DNA of 31,063 nucleotides from Flavobacteriales bacterium UBA974 (GCA_002292405.1 DBBW01000005.1:8117-39179); one strand, 5' to 3'; shown: positions 17,057 to 24,621, counted from the stretch's first letter. Translations and numbers: made by a program. The notes: generated from the sequence alone by a model not told the origin.

Positions 17057-17064
17057 TATATTCG
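17057..17064 (+). promoter_or_regulatory. Candidate -7 element upstream of GLFV dehydrogenase
   Basis: TATATTCG matches TAnnTTTG at seven of eight positions and ends 27 bases before the ATG at 17092. The following GCAG also follows the element found inside anmK (minus strand). A TTTG lies upstream at 17037-17040, but the 16-base gap is shorter than the usual spacing, so the assignment is tentative. Confidence 0.3.
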
Positions 17065-17091
17065 CAGCGCGAAATACAAGAATTACTTTCT

Positions 17092-18321
17092 ATGAAAGAT
17101 CTACTTAAAGCGTATGAAAACCGCAAGCCAGAAATAGTTTTCAGCTGGCAGGATAGTGAAACAGAGGCAAGGGGTTGGGTTGTGATCAATTCATTACGTG
17201 GAGGGGCTGCTGGCGGTGGCACACGCATGCACTTGGGAGTAGATAAAAGAGAGGTTGAGTCCCTAGCAAAAACGATGGAGGTGAAATTTACAGTTTCTGG
17301 ACCACAGATCGGAGGGGCTAAATCGGGAATTTGTTTCGATGGCAGCGATCCTCGGAAAAAAGGAGTTTTAGAGCGTTGGTATGCCGTTGTTACACCACTT
17401 CTAAAACATTATTATGGAACAGGAGGCGATATAAATGTGGACGAAATCAACGAAGTCATTCCTATGACTGAGGCGAACGGGGTTTGGCATCCTCAGGAAG
17501 GAGTTTTTACGGGACACTTTAAGCCTAATGAAGCTGAAAAAGTACGTCGAATTGGTAACCTTCGCCAGGGTGTTTCACAAATTATTGAGGATGTCACTAT
17601 TTCGCCAGATATTTATAAAAAGTATAGAGTAGCAGATCTTATAACTGGTTATGGTGTTTCTGAATCAGTTCGTCACTACTACAATATATACGGTGGGAAT
17701 GTAAAAGGTAAACGTGTGATTATTCAGGGATGGGGTAATGTTGGTGCTGCTGCGGCTTTTTACCTAACACAAGCTGGGGCAAAAGTTGTGGGTATTATTG
17801 ATAGGGTTGGTGGTTTGATAAATTCTGCAGGCATGGAACCTCATGCTGTAGCTGATTTGTTTTTTAATAAACGACACAATGCACTTGTTGCATATGACAT
17901 GATTACATACGAAGAGATAAATGATAAGATTTGGGATATAAAAGCAGATGTCTTTTTACCGTGTGCCACTTCTCGATTAATAACAAATGAGCATGTTGAT
18001 AGAATGATCGCAGCTGGGGTCTCAGTGATCTCATCAGGTGCAAATGTGCCGTTTGCAGATCAAGAGATTTTCTATGGACCTATTGCAGAAAAAGTTGATA
18101 AAAAAATATCAGTAATACCTGATTTTATTGCAAACTGTGGAATGGCAAGAGTTTTCGCTTATTTAATGAGTGATTCAAATGCTGATATGTCTGACGAAGC
18201 TATTTTCAGAGATACTTCAGAAACTATTTGTAAAGCTTTAGAAGCAACTCACGAAAAGCGTCAGGAAACAAATTTATTAACAGCAACAGCTTTGGGTATT
18301 GCGCTTAAAACACTAGGATAA
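17092..18321 (+). CDS. Glu/Leu/Phe/Val dehydrogenase family protein
   Basis: The 409-residue protein has the two-domain layout of amino acid dehydrogenases that interconvert an L-amino acid and a 2-oxo acid with NAD(P). The substrate domain shows SLRGGAAGGGTRMHLG, KFTVSGPQIGGAKSGI (Lys65 and Lys77 correspond to family lysines) and YYGTGGDINVDEINEV. The nucleotide domain has IIQGWGNVGAAAAF (GWGNVG 213-218) and an acidic residue at the end of the next strand (GIIDRVGG), suggesting NAD. It is divergent: the linker ITGYGVSESV replaces the common TGRGV-type segment, and the region around 140-175 carries extra sequence. Which amino acid it uses cannot be read. nhaD follows after only 11 bases, so the two are almost certainly cotranscribed. 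Confidence 0.88.
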   Translation: MKDLLKAYENRKPEIVFSWQDSETEARGWVVINSLRGGAAGGGTRMHLGVDKREVESLAKTMEVKFTVSGPQIGGAKSGICFDGSDPRKKGVLERWYAVVTPLLKHYYGTGGDINVDEINEVIPMTEANGVWHPQEGVFTGHFKPNEAEKVRRIGNLRQGVSQIIEDVTISPDIYKKYRVADLITGYGVSESVRHYYNIYGGNVKGKRVIIQGWGNVGAAAAFYLTQAGAKVVGIIDRVGGLINSAGMEPHAVADLFFNKRHNALVAYDMITYEEINDKIWDIKADVFLPCATSRLITNEHVDRMIAAGVSVISSGANVPFADQEIFYGPIAEKVDKKISVIPDFIANCGMARVFAYLMSDSNADMSDEAIFRDTSETICKALEATHEKRQETNLLTATALGIALKTLG

Positions 18322-18332
18322 TATCAAATAAA

Positions 18333-19709
18333 ATGGATTATATTTTACTTACCGTATTCGTATTGGGTTATTTAGGGATTGCTCTTGAGCACAATATAAA
18401 GATTGATAAAGCTGCTTCTGCGCTATTAACTGGAACGGTTCTTTGGGGATTGTTTGTCTTAGGGTATCAAGAAATCCCTCCGCACCTGGGTGAGATGTTT
18501 GCTGATTTTTCTTCTGGAAGCCACGGTGGACATGGGTCGTTAAGCCAGTTCTATGAACACCGATTGATGCATCATATGCAGGAAATTTCAAGTATTTTAT
18601 TTTTCCTTCTTGGAGCCATGACAATTGTTGAATTGGTTGATGCTCACGAGGGTTTCCGGGTAATAACAGACAAGATTAATACCACCAGTAAGGTGAAATT
18701 AATGTGGATTATCTGCATTCTTACCTTCTTCTTTTCTGCAATACTCGACAACCTCACAACTTCCATTGTTATGATTTCTTTGCTGAGAAAGCTCGTAGAT
18801 GATAAGGAAATGAGATGGTTGTTTGCTGGAATGGTTGTGGTTTCAGCCAACGCCGGCGGCGCGTGGTCCCCTATTGGAGATGTTACAACTACGATGCTTT
18901 GGATTGGAGGCCAACTAAGTACATCTGTCATCATTATAAACCTCATTTTACCTTCTCTTGTTGCGATGTTGGTACCTCTTGTTGTATTGTCATTTCGTTT
19001 AAAAGGTGAGGTTGTTCGACCTGTTTATCACAACACACTGGGTTCAGAGCCCACAACTAAATTTGAACGTAACCTTGTCTTTGCAGTAGGTGTAGGTGGT
19101 TTGTTATTTGTTCCAGTTTTTAAAACAGCGACTCACCTGCCGCCATTTATGGGGATGATGCTTTCTTTAGGGATGATTTGGTTGATTACAGAGCGTCTTC
19201 ATCACAAAAAAAATGTAGAACTCAAATCACCACTCTCAGTGATAGGAGTTTTGCGAAAAATTGACACTGCGTCTGTGCTTTTTTTCCTTGGAATCCTTCT
19301 TGCTGTAGCTGCTTTACAAGAGGCAGGTCATTTGATTTTAGCGGCGACCTCACTTCGAGAAACATTACATGATATTTACCTAATAGATATGGCCATTGGT
19401 CTACTTTCAGCTATTGTTGACAACGTTCCTCTTGTTGCGGCATCTATGGGTATGTATGAAATTGTCCAACCAGATATGGTTACAGATGTTTGGTCAGCGG
19501 CCTTTGTACAAGATGGAGCGTTCTGGCAGTTCCTAGCTTATTGTGCAGGTACGGGTGGTTCCGCTTTAATAATTGGCTCGGCTGCTGGAGTAGCTGTAAT
19601 GGGACTTGAGAGGATAGATTTTGTTTGGTATTTAAAGAATATAAGTTTACTTGCTATTCTTGGATATTTCGCCGGAGCAGGTGTGTATCTATTAATGTTT
19701 GCACTCTAG
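18333..19709 (+). CDS. nhaD: Sodium/proton antiporter NhaD
   Basis: The 458-residue protein has about 11-13 hydrophobic segments of the ion transporter (IT) superfamily. Typical NhaD stretches are FSAILDNLTTSIVMISLLRK, ANAGGAWSPIGDVTTTMLW, LLSAIVDNVPLVAASMG and FLAYCAGTGGSALIIGSAAG; the two repeated DN-containing half-helices are the expected ion path. A histidine-rich loop (SHGGHGSLSQFYEHRLMHHM, ~residues 64-83) lies between early helices. It exchanges cytoplasmic Na+ for H+, important for salt and pH homeostasis, fitting a marine or saline habitat. It is translated from an ATG 11 bases after the dehydrogenase, and the TonB energy genes follow after a 128-base gap. Confidence 0.93.
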   Translation: MDYILLTVFVLGYLGIALEHNIKIDKAASALLTGTVLWGLFVLGYQEIPPHLGEMFADFSSGSHGGHGSLSQFYEHRLMHHMQEISSILFFLLGAMTIVELVDAHEGFRVITDKINTTSKVKLMWIICILTFFFSAILDNLTTSIVMISLLRKLVDDKEMRWLFAGMVVVSANAGGAWSPIGDVTTTMLWIGGQLSTSVIIINLILPSLVAMLVPLVVLSFRLKGEVVRPVYHNTLGSEPTTKFERNLVFAVGVGGLLFVPVFKTATHLPPFMGMMLSLGMIWLITERLHHKKNVELKSPLSVIGVLRKIDTASVLFFLGILLAVAALQEAGHLILAATSLRETLHDIYLIDMAIGLLSAIVDNVPLVAASMGMYEIVQPDMVTDVWSAAFVQDGAFWQFLAYCAGTGGSALIIGSAAGVAVMGLERIDFVWYLKNISLLAILGYFAGAGVYLLMFAL

Positions 19710-19741
19710 GCAGATCTTTACCCTTCCTCTTTGTTTTTAAC

Positions 19742-19763
19742 CTTTCGACTTTGAAAACGAAAG
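19742..19763. other. Inverted repeat between nhaD and exbB
   Basis: CTTTCG (19742-19747) and CGAAAG (19758-19763) pair perfectly around a 10-base loop in the 128-base gap. No T run follows on either strand, so it is not a standard terminator. It may be a weak operator or chance. The rest of the gap shows no convincing promoter. Confidence 0.25.
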
Positions 19764-19837
19764 TAAGAACGTGTGTTGAGTGATACTAAATCTATGAACT
19801 TAGTCGTTTAGTTTCATTATAGCCTAAACGCAAGCAA

Positions 19838-20527
19838 ATGCTCTCAAATATTTTATTACAACAAGTCAATACTGCTGAGGCAGTAGCTGACGGTGTTACA
19901 GAGGTTGATGTAAATATTTTACAACTCCTAATGGAAGGAGGTTGGTATATAATGTTACCTCTTGCTCTAATGAGCATATTTGGTATGTACGTATATTTTG
20001 AGAGATACATGGCGATAAGAAGAGCTGAAAAAACATCTCCTGATTTTATGCAACGCCTTAAAGACTACATCTCCCAAGGCCAACTGCCCTCAGCTAAAAA
20101 CCTATGTGCAGATAACGACACCCCGATGGCAAGAATGCTTGAGAAAGGTATTTCTCGTATAGGTAAACCACTTAGTGACATCTCTACAAGTATTGAAAAT
20201 GTGGGGAAATTAGAGATTTACATTCTTGAAAAAAACATGAGCATCCTAGCAACGGTTGCCGGAGCTGCTCCCATGGTAGGAATGCTAGGTACTGTTATAG
20301 GAATGGTACACGTTTTCTTAGATATGGAGGCCGCAGGCACAGTTCAAGTTGCTGATATTTCATCGGGAACGAAGCAAGCTATGATTACTACAATCGTTGG
20401 TCTTATAGTGGGAATCCTCGCATATATGGCTTACAATCATTTGGTAGGAAAGGTATCTAAGGTGGTCCATAAAATGGAAGCCTCTTCTCTTGAGTTTATT
20501 GATATTCTTGAAGAGCCAGCAAGGTAA
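19838..20527 (+). CDS. exbB: MotA/TolQ/ExbB proton channel protein
   Basis: The 229-residue protein has the three-helix ExbB/TolQ layout. An N-terminal helix (WYIMLPLALMSIFGMYVYFE) is followed by a cytoplasmic domain, then two helices containing AAPMVGMLGTVIGMVHVF and TTIVGLIVGILAYMAYNHL, the signature channel segments. With ExbD it converts the proton motive force into motion of TonB to power outer-membrane uptake. It opens a compact cluster: exbD follows after 11 bases, then a TonB-like gene and folC. The ATG at 19838 leaves a short periplasmic N terminus before the first helix, which is normal. No separate TolQ system is visible, so a TolQ-like role cannot be ruled out. Confidence 0.93.
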   Translation: MLSNILLQQVNTAEAVADGVTEVDVNILQLLMEGGWYIMLPLALMSIFGMYVYFERYMAIRRAEKTSPDFMQRLKDYISQGQLPSAKNLCADNDTPMARMLEKGISRIGKPLSDISTSIENVGKLEIYILEKNMSILATVAGAAPMVGMLGTVIGMVHVFLDMEAAGTVQVADISSGTKQAMITTIVGLIVGILAYMAYNHLVGKVSKVVHKMEASSLEFIDILEEPAR

Positions 20528-20538
20528 ACTTAGTTTTT

Positions 20539-20937
20539 ATGAATTTATCTACTCGGAATAAAATTAGTGTGAATGCAGGAACGAGTTCTATGACAGACCT
20601 CGTGTTCCTGCTTCTCATTTTCTTCATCATAATCTCCACTCTTGTCAGCAACGGCGTGAATGTGGACCTACCTTCAAGTAAGGGTACAACCTCCGTAACG
20701 TCTAATCTCACAGTGAGCATCAAATCAGATGGTAGCTACTACCTTAACGGTTCTCCAAGCTCCATTAATCGTACAGATTTAGAACCCAAGCTCCAGGCTG
20801 AGATGGATAAGCAGAATGAAAAGATTCTATATCTACAAGTTGATCAGGCTGTTCCTACAGGCCAAACAGTAGAGCTTATAGGTCTCGCTAAAGCAAATCA
20901 ATGGAAAGTAATGTTAGGCTCAAACCCTAAAAAGTAA
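20539..20937 (+). CDS. exbD: Biopolymer transporter ExbD/TolR
   Basis: The 132-residue protein has a short cytoplasmic N terminus, a single transmembrane helix and a periplasmic domain. MTDLVFLLLIFFIIISTLV carries the conserved membrane aspartate Asp20, the protonatable residue expected in ExbD and TolR. The helix is followed by VNVDLPSSKG and a periplasmic domain with VSIKSDGSYYLNG and ILYLQVDQAVPTGQTVEL, the usual ExbD fold. It works with ExbB as the stator that uses proton flow. It lies 11 bases after exbB and 14 bases before the TonB-like gene. Only one ExbD is encoded here, whereas many Bacteroidota clusters carry two. Confidence 0.93.
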   Translation: MNLSTRNKISVNAGTSSMTDLVFLLLIFFIIISTLVSNGVNVDLPSSKGTTSVTSNLTVSIKSDGSYYLNGSPSSINRTDLEPKLQAEMDKQNEKILYLQVDQAVPTGQTVELIGLAKANQWKVMLGSNPKK

Positions 20938-20951
20938 GTGATAGGATTTAT

Positions 20952-21752
20952 ATGAATGAAAAGGCAAACATATTACACAAAAGCAATGAGAAGAAGCAAA
21001 AGATTCGCGCCGGCGTGATGACTGGCATTATCTTTTCTGGTGTTTTATTGTTGTGTTTTTTTCTAATCGCCTTCACTATCCCTGACCCCCCACTTGGCGA
21101 ACAATATGTCGCTGTAGGATTTGCCAATCTCGGCTCAGTAGATGATGCCTTAGGTACCACAGAATCTGAAACCCCCTCTGAAGTCATTGAAGAAGTCATT
21201 GAAGAAGTCGTAAGTGCACCTTCCATAACCGACCCTGTTGTCACAGAGGAAATCGTCACCCAAGAAATTTCCGAAATCACCATACCAGTTCAACAAACTG
21301 AAGTCGAAGAGGAAAAGCCTGTAGTTGAGCCTGAACCCGTTCGAGTTTCTGCAGCCGCGAATTTAATTCGATCTGACGCCGCATCTGGTGGAGGTGGTTC
21401 ACAAGGGTCTTCTGAAGGCATAGGTAATCAAGGCGATGAGGACGGTAAAATTGATGGTTCGGGTGTGGTTTCCGGTGATTCCTTCGATGCCTCTCTCAAT
21501 GATGGCTCTCTTGTTAATGCCCCTCGACTAAAAGAAAAACCAAAGAAAAAAGGTGTTGTCAGAATTAACATCATTGTGGATTCGAATGGTAAAGTACTTT
21601 CTGCAAAATTCGATGGTGGATTTAATTCCACACTTTCCGATGACGAGCACATACGTCTAGCACGTGAAGCTGCTATGTCCGCTACCTTCTCGCCTAACTC
21701 ATCTATACCGCGAAGATCTGGATTTATTACGATTCGATTCGAACTTGAGTAA
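20952..21752 (+). CDS. TonB-like energy transducer
   Basis: The 266-residue protein has the TonB/TolA plan. A basic cytoplasmic start precedes one transmembrane helix (GIIFSGVLLLCFFLIAFTIP), then a periplasmic spacer of about 150 residues rich in Glu, Val and Pro. That is followed by a Gly/Ser-rich stretch (DAASGGGGSQGSSEGIG) and a C-terminal beta-alpha-beta domain of roughly 65 residues (VVRINIIVDSNGKVLSAKF and the final FITIRFELE). The C-terminal domain is shorter than in classical TonB, and the spacer lacks Pro-Lys repeats. Position after exbB-exbD makes an energy transducer for outer-membrane receptors the best call; a TolA-type envelope role is possible. folC begins 15 bases later. Confidence 0.82.
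   Translation: MNEKANILHKSNEKKQKIRAGVMTGIIFSGVLLLCFFLIAFTIPDPPLGEQYVAVGFANLGSVDDALGTTESETPSEVIEEVIEEVVSAPSITDPVVTEEIVTQEISEITIPVQQTEVEEEKPVVEPEPVRVSAAANLIRSDAASGGGGSQGSSEGIGNQGDEDGKIDGSGVVSGDSFDASLNDGSLVNAPRLKEKPKKKGVVRINIIVDSNGKVLSAKFDGGFNSTLSDDEHIRLAREAAMSATFSPNSSIPRRSGFITIRFELE
21180..21209 (+). repeat. 12-bp tandem repeat in TonB-like spacer
   Basis: Two identical copies of GAAGTCATTGAA lie head to tail (21180-21191, 21192-21203), followed by the first six bases of a third. In frame they encode Glu-Val-Ile-Glu units of the acidic periplasmic spacer. Copy identity at the DNA level suggests recent duplication. Confidence 0.85.
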
Positions 21753-21767
21753 TCTATATAAGGGGTT

Positions 21768-23027
21768 ATGACTTATTTAGAAGCCGTAGATGTCCTTTTC
21801 ACCAAGCTCCCGATGTTTCAACGTTCGGGGCCAGCAGCATACAAGGCAAACCTGGATGGTACTATAGCCGTTTGTAAACTATTAGACAACCCTGAGAACG
21901 ATCTTCAGTTTATTCATGTAGCTGGAACCAATGGCAAAGGCACAGTTTCACATATGGTCGCGGCAGTTTTACAAGAGGCGGGATATAAAACAGGACTTTT
22001 TACATCCCCTCATCTTGTAGATTTCCGTGAAAGGATTCGTCTCAATGGAGAAAAGATTCCGGAATCTAAAGTTGTTGATTTTGTAGATAAGTATTCAGAT
22101 ACTTGGGGAGAACCATCTTTTTTCGAGCTCACATTTGGGATGGCCCTCCAATATTTTAAGGACGAGTGTGCGGACATTGTCATTCTAGAAACAGGAATGG
22201 GCGGCAGACTTGATAGCACGAATTCGATTCCTACAGCTGAAATTTGTGCCATTACGAACATTGGTCTAGATCATACACAGTTTTTAGGAGAAGATATCTC
22301 GAGTATCGCCATAGAAAAAGCTGGCATTATAAAAAACGAGGTGCCAGTCGTTTTAGGGAAGATGCGCCCAGAAGCTCAATCTGAAATACTCAAAGCGTCT
22401 CTAAGAAAAAGCTCCGAGGTACATTATGGTAGAGTTGTGCCTGAGAGTTTGAAAGCTTTAGTGGACTCTCCATTTGAATTTGAAAACATTGCTACAGCTT
22501 TTAAAATCATTGATGTTCTTAGTACTAAAGGATGGCTTATTACAAAAAAGTCAGAAATAGCTGGTTTTCAAAACTACAAGAAACTAACGGGTCAATTGGG
22601 AAGATGGCAAACGATACCTCAAGCGGAAAATCTCTCAGAAATTCTAATCGATTGTGCTCATAATGTCGATGGAATGAGGGTGCTTATGGATTACTTCTCT
22701 CAGCAGCACCCAGGTGCCCAGCTCCACATTGTATTTGGAACGGTTGCAGATAAAAACCCATGTAAAGTTCTTAAGTTAATTCCTGAAAACTCAGTTATGT
22801 ATTGGTGTTCAGCTAATGTTGTACGCTCTATGAATACAGACTATTTACAGGACCATGGCCTTGAATCTGGACTCTCAGGTGAAGTTTATAGATCAGTTAA
22901 TGAAGCAGTAACAGCCGCAAGGTCAGCTGTTAATTCTTTAAATTTAGAATTGGATCAACATGCCAAATCTATTGTATGTGGAAGTGTTTATGTTGTTGGA
23001 GAGGTGGTTGAGCTCGCGAAATTTTAA
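21768..23027 (+). CDS. folC: Bifunctional folylpolyglutamate/dihydrofolate synthase
   Basis: The 419-residue Mur-ligase-family enzyme has the expected length. HVAGTNGKGTVSHM carries the P-loop (Lys57), TSPHLVDFRERIRLNGE the folate-binding loop, ETGMGGRLDSTN the central motif, and ITNIGLDHTQFLG and LIDCAHNVDGM complete the family set. It adds glutamate to dihydropteroate and then to folates, retaining them in the cell. An AAGGGG stretch three bases before the ATG is a rare Shine-Dalgarno-like sequence in this window. It is the last gene of the exbB-exbD-tonB-folC run, and marks the edge after which genes become more AT-rich and more widely spaced. Confidence 0.95.
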   Translation: MTYLEAVDVLFTKLPMFQRSGPAAYKANLDGTIAVCKLLDNPENDLQFIHVAGTNGKGTVSHMVAAVLQEAGYKTGLFTSPHLVDFRERIRLNGEKIPESKVVDFVDKYSDTWGEPSFFELTFGMALQYFKDECADIVILETGMGGRLDSTNSIPTAEICAITNIGLDHTQFLGEDISSIAIEKAGIIKNEVPVVLGKMRPEAQSEILKASLRKSSEVHYGRVVPESLKALVDSPFEFENIATAFKIIDVLSTKGWLITKKSEIAGFQNYKKLTGQLGRWQTIPQAENLSEILIDCAHNVDGMRVLMDYFSQQHPGAQLHIVFGTVADKNPCKVLKLIPENSVMYWCSANVVRSMNTDYLQDHGLESGLSGEVYRSVNEAVTAARSAVNSLNLELDQHAKSIVCGSVYVVGEVVELAKF

Positions 23028-23137
23028 AGGAAGAAGTGAATCCATATTCTGTTTGATTATGATAGACATAAAGAACTCAATTTCAACTTGCGAACTATTT
23101 ACCTTTAAAATACCTAAAAAACAAGCAGCATTATGAT

Positions 23138-23157
23138 TGCCCAATATATATTGCGCA
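23138..23157. promoter_or_regulatory. 20-bp near-palindrome upstream of DUF2490 gene
   Basis: TGCCCAATATATATTGCGCA is a near-perfect palindrome: a perfect 12-base core (CAATATATATTG, 23142-23153) with TGC/GCA flanks and one mismatched pair. It ends 44 bases before the ATG at 23202, a fitting place for a dimeric regulator's operator. The 174-base gap otherwise holds only AT-rich sequence and a 25-codon open frame at 23058 that I do not call a gene. Confidence 0.35.
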
Positions 23158-23201
23158 TTAAAAAGCGTCATATACTAACCATTGTGTGATATTATTTAAA
23201 A

Positions 23202-23900
23202 ATGAAAAAAAACGTATACCTGATATTTCTTACCATTTTCTTTTTCGCATCAAAGAATGGAAATGCCCAGATTGATGAAGACCAAATAGGTGCATGGAGC
23301 ATGTACTTCTTTAATACAACATTTAAAGAAAGCCCTTGGGGTGTTCAAGGAGATGTACAACTCAGAAATTGGAACATTGATGGAGATCTTGAACAATTGT
23401 TGCTACGCGGAGGCGTCACGTATCAACCAAAAATGGCAGACATTAAACTGACTTTTGGGTATGGCAATGTAACTACGGGAACCTATGGGGATGATGCATC
23501 AACAACCGCTGAGAGTAGACTTTATCAAGAGGCTTTGTTTCCAGTTCGATTTGGCAATCGTTTATATACGAACCATCGATTCCGCTATGAACAAAGGTTT
23601 GTAGAGGGTCAAGATTTGAGAACGCGCTACAGATACAATCTATTTCTAAATATCACATTGAACAACACGGAAATGGACAAGGGTACCTTTTACCTGGCAT
23701 TTTACAATGAGTTATTTATCAATGGGCAAAGAGGCATCGGAAATGGAAATACTGTGGAGATTTTTGATCGAAATCGATGCTATGCAGCTTTGGGCTATAT
23801 GATCAAAAAGGGACTTAAAATGCAGTTTGGAGCCATGAAACAAACAACAGATACGTGGAGTAAAAATCAATTGCAATTAAGCATTCATCATAAAATTTAA
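23202..23900 (+). CDS. DUF2490 outer-membrane-type protein
   Basis: The 232-residue protein has a signal peptide (MKKNVYLIFLTIFFFASKNG, cleavage after NAQ) and repeated amphipathic strands: WSMYFFNTTFKESPWGVQGD, LLLRGGVTYQPKMADIKLTF, FRYEQRFVEGQDLRTRYRYN and a last strand ending in HHKI. The pattern and the LYQEALFPVRFGNRLYTNHR segment match the DUF2490 family of small outer-membrane barrels, common in Bacteroidota and of unknown function. Ten to twelve strands are likely. It stands alone, with a 174-base gap upstream holding a palindrome and a 75-base gap downstream. It is the first gene of the AT-rich right part of the window. Confidence 0.82.
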   Translation: MKKNVYLIFLTIFFFASKNGNAQIDEDQIGAWSMYFFNTTFKESPWGVQGDVQLRNWNIDGDLEQLLLRGGVTYQPKMADIKLTFGYGNVTTGTYGDDASTTAESRLYQEALFPVRFGNRLYTNHRFRYEQRFVEGQDLRTRYRYNLFLNITLNNTEMDKGTFYLAFYNELFINGQRGIGNGNTVEIFDRNRCYAALGYMIKKGLKMQFGAMKQTTDTWSKNQLQLSIHHKI

Positions 23901-23916
23901 AATCACACAACAAAAT

Positions 23917-23945
23917 CTAAACGTTTAGCCAAAACGTTGTACAAC
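23917..23945. promoter_or_regulatory. Two adjacent perfect palindromes, DUF2490/SRPBCC gap
   Basis: CTAAACGTTTAG (23917-23928) and GTTGTACAAC (23936-23945) are both perfect palindromes separated by seven bases. They fill much of the 75-base gap before the ATG at 23976. Flanking ACAAC (23907-23911) can also pair with GTTGT (23936-23940), giving a larger cruciform. They may be regulator sites or an RNA structure; no terminator T run follows. Confidence 0.35.
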
Positions 23946-23975
23946 ATAAACAAACCCGTTGTGGAGAATGAGTTC

Positions 23976-24497
23976 ATGAAATTTAGCTACAAAATAAAAG
24001 ATGTTTTTAATTGTTCATTAGAGAGAGCATTTAAAGCCCCAATCCTCGGTGATGCTACAAAATTCATGAAAGGCTATTTATTTCAACCACCCGTTACTGG
24101 ATTTGAAGATGACAAAACTTGGGGACAAATTAATGGAAAAAGGTACCCAATTAACAATGGAAATTTACTCGTTAAAAAAGGGAGAATGTTTAAAGATGTA
24201 ATCCTTGAACGAATTGAAAATAAATATTGGAAAAGGACAATTTATGATTTCGAATTCAAAACGCTTTTTTTCATAAGTAAAGCCGTTGGAGAATGGAGTA
24301 TTATAAAATTAAATGACGATAAAATTGAAGTTACTTATACCTACACTTATTATTCTAAAAGTTGGATATACAACCCTTTAACTTGGCTCCTGGTTAAAAT
24401 CCAGATAAAAGGAATTATGAAAAAAGCGTTCTTAGGGATTAAAGAGCAAGTTCAATCTAATGAACCATTTATTTATGAACTCCATAACAATGTCTAA
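23976..24497 (+). CDS. SRPBCC/START-like protein, unknown ligand
   Basis: The 173-residue protein opens with FSYKIKDVFNCSLERAFKAP, the beginning typical of SRPBCC (polyketide cyclase/START-like) ligand-binding folds. Strands follow, such as WGQINGKRYPINNGNLLVKK and KIEVTYTYTYYSKSW, with a long C-terminal helix (LLVKIQIKGIMKKAFLGIKE) that would cover the cavity. The family binds hydrophobic small molecules; no catalytic residues can be assigned. The frame is open upstream to a TTG at 23937 and a GTG at 23961, but the ATG at 23976 sits at the natural start of the fold. There is no signal peptide, so it is cytoplasmic. Base composition is among the most AT-rich in the window. The call rests on pattern resemblance only. 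Confidence 0.6.
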   Translation: MKFSYKIKDVFNCSLERAFKAPILGDATKFMKGYLFQPPVTGFEDDKTWGQINGKRYPINNGNLLVKKGRMFKDVILERIENKYWKRTIYDFEFKTLFFISKAVGEWSIIKLNDDKIEVTYTYTYYSKSWIYNPLTWLLVKIQIKGIMKKAFLGIKEQVQSNEPFIYELHNNV

Positions 24498-24542
24498 CTA
24501 AATTGAATAACTTAGTTTAGAATCAACGTTATCATATGATTT

Positions 24543-24593
24543 ATTTGACATCAAATACTCGTACAGACAATTACATTCAAATAAAATTTGACA
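24543..24593. promoter_or_regulatory. Operator-like ATTTGACA repeats before S10 peptidase
   Basis: ATTTGACA occurs twice in the same direction (24543-24550, 24586-24593), 43 bases apart, close to four helical turns. Each copy is paired with an inverted TCAAAT half-site: ATTTGA-CA-TCAAAT at 24543-24556 and TCAAAT-AAA-ATTTGA at 24577-24591. The block ends 28 bases before the peptidase ATG. The arrangement looks like a pair of regulator sites that could support looping, but AT-rich chance cannot be excluded. Confidence 0.35.
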
Positions 24594-24621
24594 AGTCGCA
24601 ATTAGAAAAAAATAGACTACT

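Noticed and set aside
23058..23135. 25-codon frame (ATG at 23058) in the folC-DUF2490 gap
   Set aside because: Too short, no recognisable motif, no ribosome-binding or coupling evidence.
23901..24621. Integron-like cassette idea: same-strand small genes with symmetrical spacers, and a GTCTAAC heptamer at the end of the SRPBCC gene
   Set aside because: GTCTAAC fits one attC core, but no matching GTTRRRY partner was found and the spacers do not share sequence; no integrase is present.
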